Translations under genes and position numbers: made by a program
Shown here: piece after piece, positions 24,109 through 31,508 of the stretch
How the letters are laid out: each line of letters opens with the position of its first letter
How positions within the stretch are numbered: the first letter of the stretch is position 1
NCBI RefSeq assembly: GCF_000262345.1
Contig: NZ_AJTQ01000017.1
Coordinates: 1 to 45,220, forward strand
Length of the DNA stretch: 45,220 bases
Source of the DNA: Streptomyces xiaopingdaonensis
GTDB lineage: Bacteria > Actinomycetota > Actinomycetes > Streptomycetales > Streptomycetaceae
Direction: 5' to 3'
Notes under the pieces: model-generated
The model's input: only the letters and a program-made list of their open reading frames with translations
The model's database searches: none
What the model was told of the DNA's origin: nothing

Positions 24109-24954
24109 GTGGCAGCCGAAACTCGTAGCGCCGGGCGCGCGCCGGCGGCCTTCCTGACGCCGGGCCCGTCTTCGCCCTCTGCGCAGGTGAACGGGGGTTT
24201 TCCGGGCGACCGCCCGTTGCCCTCCGAGGGCGCCGAGGAGGCCCCGTACGGCACCACCGTCGTCGCTGCGACGTTCCCCGGCGGCGTCGTGCTCGCCGGC
24301 GACCGCCCGGCCACGACGGGCAGCGTCCTCGCACAACAGAACCTGGAGAACGTCTTCCCGGCCGACGAGCACTCCGGCCTCGGCATCCCGGGCGCGACGG
24401 GTCCCGCAGCGGAAGTGGTGCGGCTCTTCCGGTCGGAGCTGGAGCACTCCGAGAAGGCGGAGGGCTCCCGGCTCTCCCTGGAAGGCAAGGCGAACCGCCT
24501 CGCCGCGCTGGTCCGCGGGCACCTCGCCGGTGCGTTCCACGGCCTCGCGGTCGTCCCGCTCTTCGCCGGCTGGGACAAGGAGCGCCGCAAGGCCCGCCTC
24601 TTCACGTACGACGTGACGGGTGGGCGCTCCGAGGCCCGTTTCGCGGCGGTCGGCCCCGGCGCCGTCCACGCCCGCGGCTCGTTGAAGAAGCTGCACGGCG
24701 AGGACCTCAGCGAGGAGCAGGCGGCGACCGCTGCGGTGCAGGCTCTCCGCGACGCCGCGGACGGCTCCGACTCCAGCCGACGGATCCCCCCGGTGGTTGC
24801 GGCGATCACCGAGGACGGCTACCGCGGGCTGGAGCAGTCCGAGGTCTCCCGCCTCGTGCGACGCGTGCACGAGGACCGTCTCCAGCTTCCCGACGGGCCG
24901 CAGGCCCCGATCTCCCAGGCCCACTTCGACAGACGGACAGGAAGGGACGGATAG
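24109..24954 (+). CDS. prcB: 20S proteasome beta subunit with degenerate active site
   Basis: 281 residues from GTG 24109 with AGGAAGGA 5-8 nt upstream. It is clearly PrcB: propeptide of 48 residues, processing site YG/TTVVA with Thr49 as Thr1, FPGGVVLAGDR with Asp17, LSLEGKANRL, GLAVVPLFAGWD and DVTGGRSE. Counting from Thr1, position 33, the catalytic Lys of proteasome beta subunits, is Asn (codon at 24349-24351, in QQNLENVFPADE). The GSGS motif with Ser129 reads GPGA (Pro codon 24655-24657). The loop that in the family reads roughly DAADDDSATGGPD, carrying Asp166, Ser169 and Gly-Gly, is shortened in frame to DAADGSDSS (24751-24777). Arg19 is Pro. No stop or frameshift is present. Family comparison is from memory. 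It may assemble with PrcA but is probably impaired or inactive as a peptidase. It overlaps nothing and ends 3 nt before prcA. Confidence 0.93.
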   Translation: MAAETRSAGRAPAAFLTPGPSSPSAQVNGGFPGDRPLPSEGAEEAPYGTTVVAATFPGGVVLAGDRPATTGSVLAQQNLENVFPADEHSGLGIPGATGPAAEVVRLFRSELEHSEKAEGSRLSLEGKANRLAALVRGHLAGAFHGLAVVPLFAGWDKERRKARLFTYDVTGGRSEARFAAVGPGAVHARGSLKKLHGEDLSEEQAATAAVQALRDAADGSDSSRRIPPVVAAITEDGYRGLEQSEVSRLVRRVHEDRLQLPDGPQAPISQAHFDRRTGRDG

Positions 24955-24957
24955 CCG

Positions 24958-25710
24958 GTGTCGACGCCGTTCTATGTCTCACCCCAGCAGGCCATGGCGG
25001 ACCGCGCCGAGTACGCCCGCAAGGGCATCGCGCGCGGTCGCAGCGTGGTCGTGTTGCAGTACGCCGACGGCATCGTGTTCGTCGCCGAGAACCCCTCGCG
25101 GGCGCTGCACAAGGTCAGCGAGATCTACGACCGGATCGCCTTCGCGGCGGTCGGCAAGTACAACGAGTTCGAGAACCTCAGAATCGGCGGTGTCCGCTAC
25201 GCGGACCTGCGCGGCTACACCTACGACCGCACCGACGTGACGGCGAGGGGCCTCGCCAATGTCTACGCGCAGACGCTGGGCACCATCTTCTCGGCCAACG
25301 CGGAGAAGCCGTACGAGGTCGAGCTGATCGTCGCCGAGGTCGGTGCCGACTCCTCCGAGGACCAGATCTACCGCCTCCCGCACGACGGCTCGATCGTCGA
25401 CGAGCACGGTTCCGTCGCCGTCGGCGGCAACTCCGACCAGATCGGGAGCCACCTCGATCAGAACTACCGCGAGGACATGTCCCTCGGCGAGGCGCTGAAG
25501 CTCGCGGTCGCGGGGCTCGTCAGGGACGGCAGCGGCGGCGAACGCGAGCTGACGGCCGACCAGTTGGAGGTCGCCCTCCTCGACCGCTCCCGCCCGCAGC
25601 AGCGCAAGTTCAAGCGGGTCGCGGCGGGGCAGGTCGCCAGGCTCCTCGGAGGCGCGAACGGCTCCTCCCCGGACGACGAGGCCGACAGCGCGGAGGGCTC
25701 CGAGGAGTGA
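24958..25710 (+). CDS. prcA: 20S proteasome alpha subunit
   Basis: This 250-residue protein forms the outer heptameric rings that gate the proteasome and dock the ATPase. It begins with the conserved [28 protein letters not shown], whose first residues form the gate. Further features are [26 protein letters not shown], around the activator-binding pocket, and [23 protein letters not shown]. Alpha subunits carry no catalytic Thr. The C-terminus is acidic and disordered ([15 protein letters not shown]). The GTG start is 3 nt after the prcB stop, so translation is coupled. In contrast to PrcB, this protein matches the family closely. A 16-bp terminator follows. Confidence 0.96.
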   Translation: MSTPFYVSPQQAMADRAEYARKGIARGRSVVVLQYADGIVFVAENPSRALHKVSEIYDRIAFAAVGKYNEFENLRIGGVRYADLRGYTYDRTDVTARGLANVYAQTLGTIFSANAEKPYEVELIVAEVGADSSEDQIYRLPHDGSIVDEHGSVAVGGNSDQIGSHLDQNYREDMSLGEALKLAVAGLVRDGSGGERELTADQLEVALLDRSRPQQRKFKRVAAGQVARLLGGANGSSPDDEADSAEGSEE

Positions 25711-25737
25711 TCCTCCGCCCGCCCTGCTGAGGGCGCA

Positions 25738-25774
25738 CGGGGCGGGGCGGGCCGAACGGGCCCGCCCCGCCCCG
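25738..25774. terminator. Very strong bidirectional terminator after prcA
   Basis: A perfect 16-bp stem (25738-25753 with 25759-25774, all G/C) closes on a 5-nt loop GAACG. It separates prcA from the convergent lacI-type gene. Confidence 0.85.
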
Positions 25775-25804
25775 CGTTCGTGCCCGCCGTCCGCTCGGAG
25801 CGGT

Positions 25805-26866
25805 TCAGTCGGGTGCAGGCCCCGTGGACCCGCGGACGGCGAGTGACACCGGCAGCACGCCGGGCCGGGGCGCGCGCCCGTCGACGACGTCGAGGAGCGC
25901 GCGCATCCCCGCGGCGCCGAACTCCTCGGCCGGCAGGTCCACCGTCGTCAACTCCGGCTCCAGCGCGGTCGCGAGCGTGACGCCGTCGACGCCGGTGAGC
26001 GAGACGTCCTGCGGTACGCGCAGACCCAGGCGGCCGGCGGCCTTGGAGGCGCCGGCGGCGAGGAAGCCGTCGTCGCAGACGAGCGCGGTCGGGCGCGGGT
26101 CGGACGTGAGGAGTTCGGTGGCCGCGCGGAGGCCGCCGGGGACGTTCAACGGTGCCGACGCCGTGGGCGGTTGGGCGGCGCCGCCGTCCGCGAGGGTGCG
26201 CCCGAGCGCGCGCGCCCGTACCCGGAACGTCCACGAGTCGATCGCCGCTGCGACGTGTCCGATCCTGCGGTGCCCGAGGGCGAGGAGGTGCTCGGCGGCC
26301 TGGCGCATCCCGTCGGCGATGTCGAGGTTGACGGTGGCCGCGGTGCCGGTGAGCGCGGGATCGTCGTCGAGCATCACGACGGGTGTGCCGCTGCGCAGCG
26401 CCGGCAGGGTGCCGGGTGTGAGCGAGGACGCGATCACGCCGTCGAGCGCGGCGCCGGCGGAGCCGAGCGGGTCCTGGACGCGGCCGCCGGTGTCCGGCTC
26501 GGTCGCGCCGGGCGCGGGCGGTGTCGAGTGCGTCGGGTACAGGAGCAGGCCGAAGTCGTGCCGGGCCGCCTCGCGCGCGGCGCCGAAGTGGACGCGGGCG
26601 AAGAAGTCGCTGTTGAGCGCGGGTACGACGAGCATCCCCGTCCTGGTGCGGCCCGCGCGCAGGGTGCGCGCGGCGAGGTTGGGCCGGTAGCCGAGCCGCG
26701 CCGCGCTCCGGCGCACTGCCTCCGAGGTGCTCGCGGAGATCCGGCCCTCGCCCTTGCCGGAGAGGACGAGCGAGACGGTCGCCTGCGAGACCCCGGCGTC
26801 CTGCGCCACGTCTTTGCTGGTGGGGCGGGCCCGTCCGAGCGCGGCGTCCGGTTGACCTTGCGGCAC
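25805..26866 (-). CDS. LacI-family transcriptional regulator
   Basis: 353 residues from GTG 26866, with AGGAGG 4 nt upstream on the minus strand. The N-terminal LacI helix-turn-helix (about 14-60) reads TSKDVAQDAGVSQATVSLVLSG followed by the hinge region RLGYRPNLAARTLRAGRT. The periplasmic-binding-protein-like effector domain follows (IGHVAAA, VCDDGFLAAGASKAAGRLG, LTTVDLPAEEFGAAG). A longer open frame exists upstream but reads through the operator. It is divergent from an MFS transporter, and a 12-bp inverted repeat lies between them. It most likely represses itself and the transporter until a small ligand binds; the ligand is unknown. Confidence 0.93.
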   Translation of the reverse strand: MPQGQPDAALGRARPTSKDVAQDAGVSQATVSLVLSGKGEGRISASTSEAVRRSAARLGYRPNLAARTLRAGRTRTGMLVVPALNSDFFARVHFGAAREAARHDFGLLLYPTHSTPPAPGATEPDTGGRVQDPLGSAGAALDGVIASSLTPGTLPALRSGTPVVMLDDDPALTGTAATVNLDIADGMRQAAEHLLALGHRRIGHVAAAIDSWTFRVRARALGRTLADGGAAQPPTASAPLNVPGGLRAATELLTSDPRPTALVCDDGFLAAGASKAAGRLGLRVPQDVSLTGVDGVTLATALEPELTTVDLPAEEFGAAGMRALLDVVDGRAPRPGVLPVSLAVRGSTGPAPD

Positions 26867-26917
26867 GCGGCCTCCTTTCGACACAACACCACCGGGTGGA
26901 CCGGGAGTTGGAGTCGA

Positions 26918-26951
26918 TGATACGTATGACGGGTTCTGTTCATACGTATCA
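26918..26951. promoter_or_regulatory. LacI-type operator in the divergent lacI/MFS promoter
   Basis: TGATACGTATGA (26918-26929) and TCATACGTATCA (26940-26951) form a perfect 12-bp inverted repeat with a 10-bp spacer. Each arm contains the palindrome ATACGTAT, and the arm centres are 22 bp apart, about two helical turns. It lies 52 bp before the regulator start and 35 bp before the transporter start. Confidence 0.75.
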
Positions 26952-26985
26952 CGTCGGGTCGGGACCCGGTGGGAAGGAGTGCGCG

Positions 26986-28203
26986 ATGGCGGGCTACTGG
27001 GAGCTGCTCCGGGTGCGGTACGCCGCGCGACTCCTCGCCGGCACCCTCGTGGGGCGGCTCCCCAACGCCACCGCGGCGCTCGCCATCGTCCTCTTCGCCC
27101 GCTCCGAGGGCGGCAGTTACAGCCTCGCCGGCGCCCTCGCCGCCGTCTACGGCGTCGCGACGGCCGTCGGACAACCGGCGCTCGGACGGCTCGTCGACCT
27201 CTACGGGCAGCCGGTCGTGATGCTCCCCGCAGCCGTCGTGTCGGCCGGCGGCATGTGCCTCCTCGCGGTCGGGGGAGTGGAGCCGGTCGTGCTCGCCCAC
27301 CTCGCCGTGCTGATCGCAGGCGTCTGCACCCCGCCGCTGGAGGGCGGGCTGCGCGCGCTCTGGCCCGACGTCCTCGGACGCGGCGAACGGGTGCACGCCG
27401 CCTACGCGTTGGACGCGGCGGCACAGGAAGTCATGTTCACGGTCGGTCCGTTGCTCGTCACCCTTCTCGTCGGATTCTGGAGCGCCGGTGCCGCGCTGCT
27501 CGTGATCAACGTGATCGGGGTGCTCGGCGCCCTGTCGGTGGTGCTCTCGCGTCCCTCACGCGCCTGGCGCTCGGCGCCGCGCACGGCGCACTGGCTCGGC
27601 GCCCTGCGCTCCCGGGGCCTGCTCGCGCTGCTCGGTGCGTTCTTCTTCGTCGGCCTGGCGCTCGGCTCGATCGCGGTGGACGCGGTGGCCTACGCCGACG
27701 AGGCGGGGAGCGAGCGCGTCTCCAGCTACCTGCTCGCCGCCAACGGCGCCGGTGCGCTCCTAGGCGGCCTCGTCTACGGGGCGCGGCAGTGGTCGGGCGC
27801 CCCCGAGGTACGGCTGCGGCGGCTCTCGGTGGCGCTCGCCGCCGGGTACCTGCCGCTCGCGCTCACGCCGGGCGGCGTCGGTGCCATGACGCTCCTCGCG
27901 GGGGTCGCGGGCCTCTTTCTCGCACCGGCGCTCGCCTGCTCGTTCGTCGTGGTGGACCGGCACGCGCCGGTGGGGACCGTCACGGAGGCGTTCTCCTGGC
28001 TCGTGACGACGTTCGGGGTGGGGGCGGCGGTCGGCACCGCTGCCGCGGGGCCGGCCGTCGAACTCGGCGGTGCCGCACTGGGGTTCGCCGTGGCGGGGGC
28101 CGCAGGGGTGGCCGCCTTCCTCGTCCTCGCGGCGACGCGGCGCGTCCTCGCCCCCGTCGAAGCCGTGTCGGGCTCCGCCGGTGCTTCCCGCTCCGCCTGC
28201 TGA
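26986..28203 (+). CDS. Major facilitator superfamily transporter
   Basis: About 405 residues from ATG 26986 with GGAAGGAG 6 nt upstream. Around twelve hydrophobic membrane segments can be traced in two halves, joined by a polar stretch (LSRPSRAWRSAPRTAHWLGALRSRG). The loop after the second helix, GQPALGRLVDLYGQ, is a form of the MFS motif A. It probably exports or imports a small molecule using the proton gradient. The substrate is unknown; the divergent LacI-type regulator and its operator suggest induction by that compound. The pair is inserted between prcA and pafA and has no obvious role in pupylation. Confidence 0.9.
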   Translation: MAGYWELLRVRYAARLLAGTLVGRLPNATAALAIVLFARSEGGSYSLAGALAAVYGVATAVGQPALGRLVDLYGQPVVMLPAAVVSAGGMCLLAVGGVEPVVLAHLAVLIAGVCTPPLEGGLRALWPDVLGRGERVHAAYALDAAAQEVMFTVGPLLVTLLVGFWSAGAALLVINVIGVLGALSVVLSRPSRAWRSAPRTAHWLGALRSRGLLALLGAFFFVGLALGSIAVDAVAYADEAGSERVSSYLLAANGAGALLGGLVYGARQWSGAPEVRLRRLSVALAAGYLPLALTPGGVGAMTLLAGVAGLFLAPALACSFVVVDRHAPVGTVTEAFSWLVTTFGVGAAVGTAAAGPAVELGGAALGFAVAGAAGVAAFLVLAATRRVLAPVEAVSGSAGASRSAC

Positions 28204-28254
28204 AAATGATCGCAACGGTGCCCCGAACCCGGTTTCAGATCAGGGCTTCGGGCG

Positions 28255-28260
28255 TAATGT
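28255..28260 (+). promoter_or_regulatory. -10 box of a leaderless pafA transcript
   Basis: TAATGT ends exactly 6 nt before ATG 28267 and no Shine-Dalgarno sequence is present, so transcription probably starts at the ATG. Confidence 0.55.
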
Positions 28261-28266
28261 TCAGTC

Positions 28267-29628
28267 ATGGACCGCCGAATCTTCGGGCTGGAGAACGAGT
28301 ACGGCGTCACGTGTACGTTCCGGGGACAGCGGCGGCTGTCCCCCGACGAAGTGGCGCGGTACCTCTTCCGCCGTGTCGTGTCATGGGGCCGCAGCAGCAA
28401 CGTCTTCCTGCGGAACGGCGCCCGCCTCTACCTGGACGTGGGCTCACACCCGGAGTACGCGACTCCCGAGTGCGACAGCGTGACCGAGTTGGTCACCCAC
28501 GACAAGTCCGGCGAGCGCATCCTCGAGGGGCTGCTGGTCGACGCCGAGCGCCGGCTCCACGAGGAGGGGATCGCCGGCGACGTCTACCTCTTCAAGAACA
28601 ACACCGACTCGGCAGGCAACTCCTACGGTTGCCACGAGAACTACCTCGTCGCCAGGCACGGGGAGTTCTCCCGGCTCGCCGACGTCCTCATCCCCTTCCT
28701 CGTCACCCGCCAACTCATGTGCGGCGCGGGCAAGGTGCTCCAGACGCCGCGCGGCGCCGTCTACTGCGTCAGCCAGCGTGCCGAGCACATCTGGGAGGGC
28801 GTCAGCTCGGCCACGACGCGCTCCCGCCCGATCATCAACACCAGGGACGAGCCGCACGCGGACGCCGAGCGCTACCGCAGGCTCCACGTGATCGTCGGCG
28901 ACTCCAACATGTCCGAGACGACGATGCTGCTCAAGGTCGGCGCGACCGATCTGGTGCTCCGCATGATCGAGGCGGGCACCGTGATGCGCGACCTCACTCT
29001 GGAGAACCCGATCCGCGCGATCCGCGAGGTCAGCCACGACACCACGGGGCAGCGCAAGGTGCGCCTCGCCAGCGGACGCGAAGCCTCCGCGCTGGAGGTG
29101 CAGGAGGAGTACTACGAGAAGGCCGTCGACTTCTGCGAGCGCCGCGGCATCCGCAGCGGCCTGGTCGAACAGGTGCTGGAGCTGTGGGGCCGCACGCTGG
29201 AGGCGATCCGCACCCAGGAGCTCGACCGCATCAACACCGAGATCGACTGGGTGATGAAGTACCAGCTCATCGAGCGCTACCGCGAACGCAACAACATCAC
29301 GATGTCGCATCCGCGGATCGCGCAGATAGATCTCGCCTACCACGACATCCATCGCCGACGCGGCCTGTACTACCTGCTGGAGCGGAGCGGAAGGGCGAAG
29401 CGCATCTGCAACGATGTCAAGATCTTCGAGGGCAAGTCCGTGCCCCCGCAGACGACGCGGGCGCGGTTGCGCGGCGACTTCATCCGGCGTGCCCAGGAGC
29501 AGCGGCGCGACTTCACCGTCGACTGGGTCCACCTCAAGCTCAACGACCAGGCACAGCGCACCGTCCTGTGCAAGGACCCGTTCCGCTCCGTCGACGAGCG
29601 GGTGGAGAAGCTGATCGCCGGCATGTGA
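28267..29628 (+). CDS. pafA: Pup-protein ligase
   Basis: This 453-residue ligase uses ATP to activate the C-terminal Glu of Pup and join it to a substrate lysine by an isopeptide bond. It begins [16 protein letters not shown], with Glu9 in the metal site. Asp57 in [18 protein letters not shown] corresponds to the conserved catalytic Asp of Paf[42 protein letters not shown] and the C-terminal [19 protein letters not shown] are all present, and the length is normal. It is a paralogue of Dop at 21849-23360. It is separated from prcA by the lacI/MFS pair and ends in a 14-bp terminator. All catalytic features appear intact. Confidence 0.97.
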   Translation: MDRRIFGLENEYGVTCTFRGQRRLSPDEVARYLFRRVVSWGRSSNVFLRNGARLYLDVGSHPEYATPECDSVTELVTHDKSGERILEGLLVDAERRLHEEGIAGDVYLFKNNTDSAGNSYGCHENYLVARHGEFSRLADVLIPFLVTRQLMCGAGKVLQTPRGAVYCVSQRAEHIWEGVSSATTRSRPIINTRDEPHADAERYRRLHVIVGDSNMSETTMLLKVGATDLVLRMIEAGTVMRDLTLENPIRAIREVSHDTTGQRKVRLASGREASALEVQEEYYEKAVDFCERRGIRSGLVEQVLELWGRTLEAIRTQELDRINTEIDWVMKYQLIERYRERNNITMSHPRIAQIDLAYHDIHRRRGLYYLLERSGRAKRICNDVKIFEGKSVPPQTTRARLRGDFIRRAQEQRRDFTVDWVHLKLNDQAQRTVLCKDPFRSVDERVEKLIAGM

Positions 29629-29644
29629 GGGCGGCGGCCGCGGA

Positions 29645-29688
29645 GGCACGCCCCGGGGAGCGCGGAGACCGTGCCCCCGGGGCGTGCC
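29645..29688 (+). terminator. Terminator after pafA
   Basis: GGCACGCCCCGGGG (29645-29658) pairs perfectly with CCCCGGGGCGTGCC (29675-29688), 14 bp, 16-nt loop, 16 bp after the stop. Confidence 0.8.
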
Positions 29689-29744
29689 CGTGTGCGGGTG
29701 CGCCGAACGTGTCGCCGGTGGTCCGCGAGGGGCGCGTGGAGTCG

Positions 29745-29750
29745 TAGGCT
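29745..29750 (+). promoter_or_regulatory. Candidate -10 box for the FKBP lipoprotein gene
   Basis: TAGGCT lies 46 nt before ATG 29797. No good -35 is seen. Confidence 0.35.
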
Positions 29751-29796
29751 GGCGTGACTGCCCGACCCACACCCCTACACACCGCGAGTTGGACTC

Positions 29797-30768
29797 ATGC
29801 TGCAACGTTCCGGGGGCAAGTCCCCCCGCGCATCCCGTCCGGCACGGCAGACCGTGCGCCGCTCCGCCACCGCTCTGCTGGCGCTCCCGCTGCTGCTCGC
29901 CGCGGCCGCCTGCGGCACCGAGGACGGTTCCGGCGACGACAAGAACTCCCGCCCCGTCGTCACCGGTGCCCTGGAGCAGAAGCCGAAGATCAAGAAGGCG
30001 GAGGGCGATCCGCCGAAGAAGCTGGAGTCGAAGGTCCTCAAGCAGGGCAAGGGCGAGAAGGTGCAGAAGGGCGATGCGCTCAACGCCCACTACGTCGGAC
30101 AGCTCTGGAACGGCAAGGAGTTCGACAGCAGCTGGAAGCGCGGTGACCCGACCACCTTCGAGATCGGCACCGGCAAGGTGATCAAGGGTTGGGACGAGGC
30201 GCTCGTCGGCCAGAAGATCGGCAGCCGCGTCCAGATCATCGCTCCGCCGGCGAAGGCGTACGGCAAGCAGGGGCAGCCGCCGACGATCCCGGCCAACTCG
30301 ACGCTCGTCTTCGTCGTCGACCTGAAGAAGATCATGCCGAGCCAGATCGACGGCAAGCCCTCCGAGGAGGAGCCCAACTCCGAACTGCCTGTGGTGAGCA
30401 GCAAGGTGGAGAAGGGGAAGGCCCCGAAGATCGAGATGCCGAAGGGCAAGGAGGAGGGTCCCGACGAGCTCGTGAAGCAGACCGTCGTCGAGGGCGACGG
30501 CGAGAAGGTCGGCAAGAAGAAGACGGTCCTCGCGCACTTCACGGCGAAGCTCTGGAAGGACTCCAAGCAGCTCGACAACACCTGGGAGCAGGGCGGTCCG
30601 CAGGAGATCGCGCTCGACCAGATCCCCGGCTGGAAGGAGGGGCTCAAGGGCGCCAAGGCGGGCAGCCGCGTCGTCTTCTCCGTCCCCGGCAGCGAGTTCC
30701 CCAAGCAGCAGCAGAAGCAGTTCAAGTCCGGCGTGGTCTTCTCCGTCGACATCCTCGACATCAACTGA
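29797..30768 (+). CDS. Exported FKBP-type peptidyl-prolyl isomerase lipoprotein with two FKBP domains
   Basis: 323 residues. A basic N-terminus with twin Arg (TVRRSATALLALPLLLAAAAC) leads to Cys39 as probable lipid anchor. Domain 1 (about 75-185) is a standard FKBP fold: GDALNAHYVGQLWNGKEFDSSW, VIKGWDEALVGQKIGSRVQI and PANSTLVFVVDLKKI. Domain 2 (about 220-323) keeps the overall pattern (VLAHFTAKLWKDSKQLDNTW, IPGWKEGLKGAKAGSRVVFSVP) but has lost several active-site aromatics and is shorter. It probably helps fold exported proteins at the membrane surface. Only a weak ribosome site precedes ATG 29797. The second FKBP gene follows 88 bp later. Confidence 0.9.
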   Translation: MLQRSGGKSPRASRPARQTVRRSATALLALPLLLAAAACGTEDGSGDDKNSRPVVTGALEQKPKIKKAEGDPPKKLESKVLKQGKGEKVQKGDALNAHYVGQLWNGKEFDSSWKRGDPTTFEIGTGKVIKGWDEALVGQKIGSRVQIIAPPAKAYGKQGQPPTIPANSTLVFVVDLKKIMPSQIDGKPSEEEPNSELPVVSSKVEKGKAPKIEMPKGKEEGPDELVKQTVVEGDGEKVGKKKTVLAHFTAKLWKDSKQLDNTWEQGGPQEIALDQIPGWKEGLKGAKAGSRVVFSVPGSEFPKQQQKQFKSGVVFSVDILDIN

Positions 30769-30856
30769 CCTGCGGGGCGGGCGCGGAGCGAGCCCGACCC
30801 CCGCGCCGTGGCAGACTGGCGAGGTTGTCCCCGATTACGTACGTAGGAGCTAATCC

Positions 30857-31231
30857 GTGAGCATCGACAAGCCCGAGGTCGAGTTCCCCGAAGGCCCCGT
30901 CCCCAGCGATCTGGAGATCCAGGACCTGTGGGAGGGCAACGGGCCCGAGGCGAAGGCAGGGGACACCGTCTCCGTGCACTACGTCGGGGTCTCCTTCTCG
31001 ACCGGTGAGGAGTTCGACGCCAGTTGGAACCGCGGCAAGCCGCTCCAGTTCCAGCTCGGGGCCGGGCAGGTCATCGCCGGCTGGGACCGCGGGGTCCAGG
31101 GCATGAAGGTCGGAGGCCGGCGCCGGCTGACCATCCCGCCGCACCTCGCGTACGGCGAGCAGGGCGCGGGCGGCGGCCGGATCAAGCCCAACGAGTCGCT
31201 GATCTTCGTCTGCGACTTGATCGCGGTCTGA
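30857..31231 (+). CDS. Cytoplasmic FKBP-type peptidyl-prolyl cis-trans isomerase
   Basis: This 124-residue single FKBP domain has no signal peptide. It catalyses proline isomerisation during protein folding. Active-site features are all visible: VHYVGVSFSTGEEFDASWNRG, QVIAGWDRGVQGMKVGGRRRLTIPPHLAYG and IKPNESLIFVCDLIAV, with the Tyr, Asp, Trp and Phe residues of the FK506 pocket. The GTG start has AGGAG 7 nt upstream. It lies between the FKBP lipoprotein and pafB; the same neighbours are found in mycobacteria and streptomycetes. Two hairpins with a T run follow. Confidence 0.95.
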   Translation: MSIDKPEVEFPEGPVPSDLEIQDLWEGNGPEAKAGDTVSVHYVGVSFSTGEEFDASWNRGKPLQFQLGAGQVIAGWDRGVQGMKVGGRRRLTIPPHLAYGEQGAGGGRIKPNESLIFVCDLIAV

Positions 31232-31294
31232 GCGACCGCTGTATCGGTCCGGGACCGACCGTAAGTGTCCGGGTCCGACTGATCGCTTCCGATG

Positions 31295-31354
31295 CCGCGG
31301 TCCCTTTGTGACCGCGGCCGCGAGGGTCCCGCTTCGGCGGGGCCCTCGGCTTTT
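31295..31354 (+). terminator. Tandem hairpin terminator with T run
   Basis: Hairpin 1 is CCGCGGTC/GACCGCGG (31295-31302/31310-31317). Hairpin 2 is CGAGGGTCCCGC/GCGGGGCCCTCG (31321-31332/31337-31348) with one T-G wobble and a stable TTCG tetraloop. TTTT follows at 31351-31354. This is the clearest intrinsic terminator of the window. Confidence 0.88.
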
Positions 31355-31508
31355 CCCGGCCTCCCGCGGGCGGTACGGTCGGGAGTCTGTCGCAGGCGGT
31401 CCGCGGGGCGGGGCGGAGACCGCCACCTTCGACCGGGACCCCTCCGAGTCGGCAGCGGGCCGCGTACGTAACCACAGCACGAGAGCGTGAGAGAGGCACC
31501 CAGGACCC

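Noticed and set aside
24109..24954. prcB as a pseudogene
   Set aside because: The frame is intact from ribosome site to stop, coupled to prcA, with normal codon use and in-frame loss only. It is better described as a gene for a catalytically degenerate subunit.
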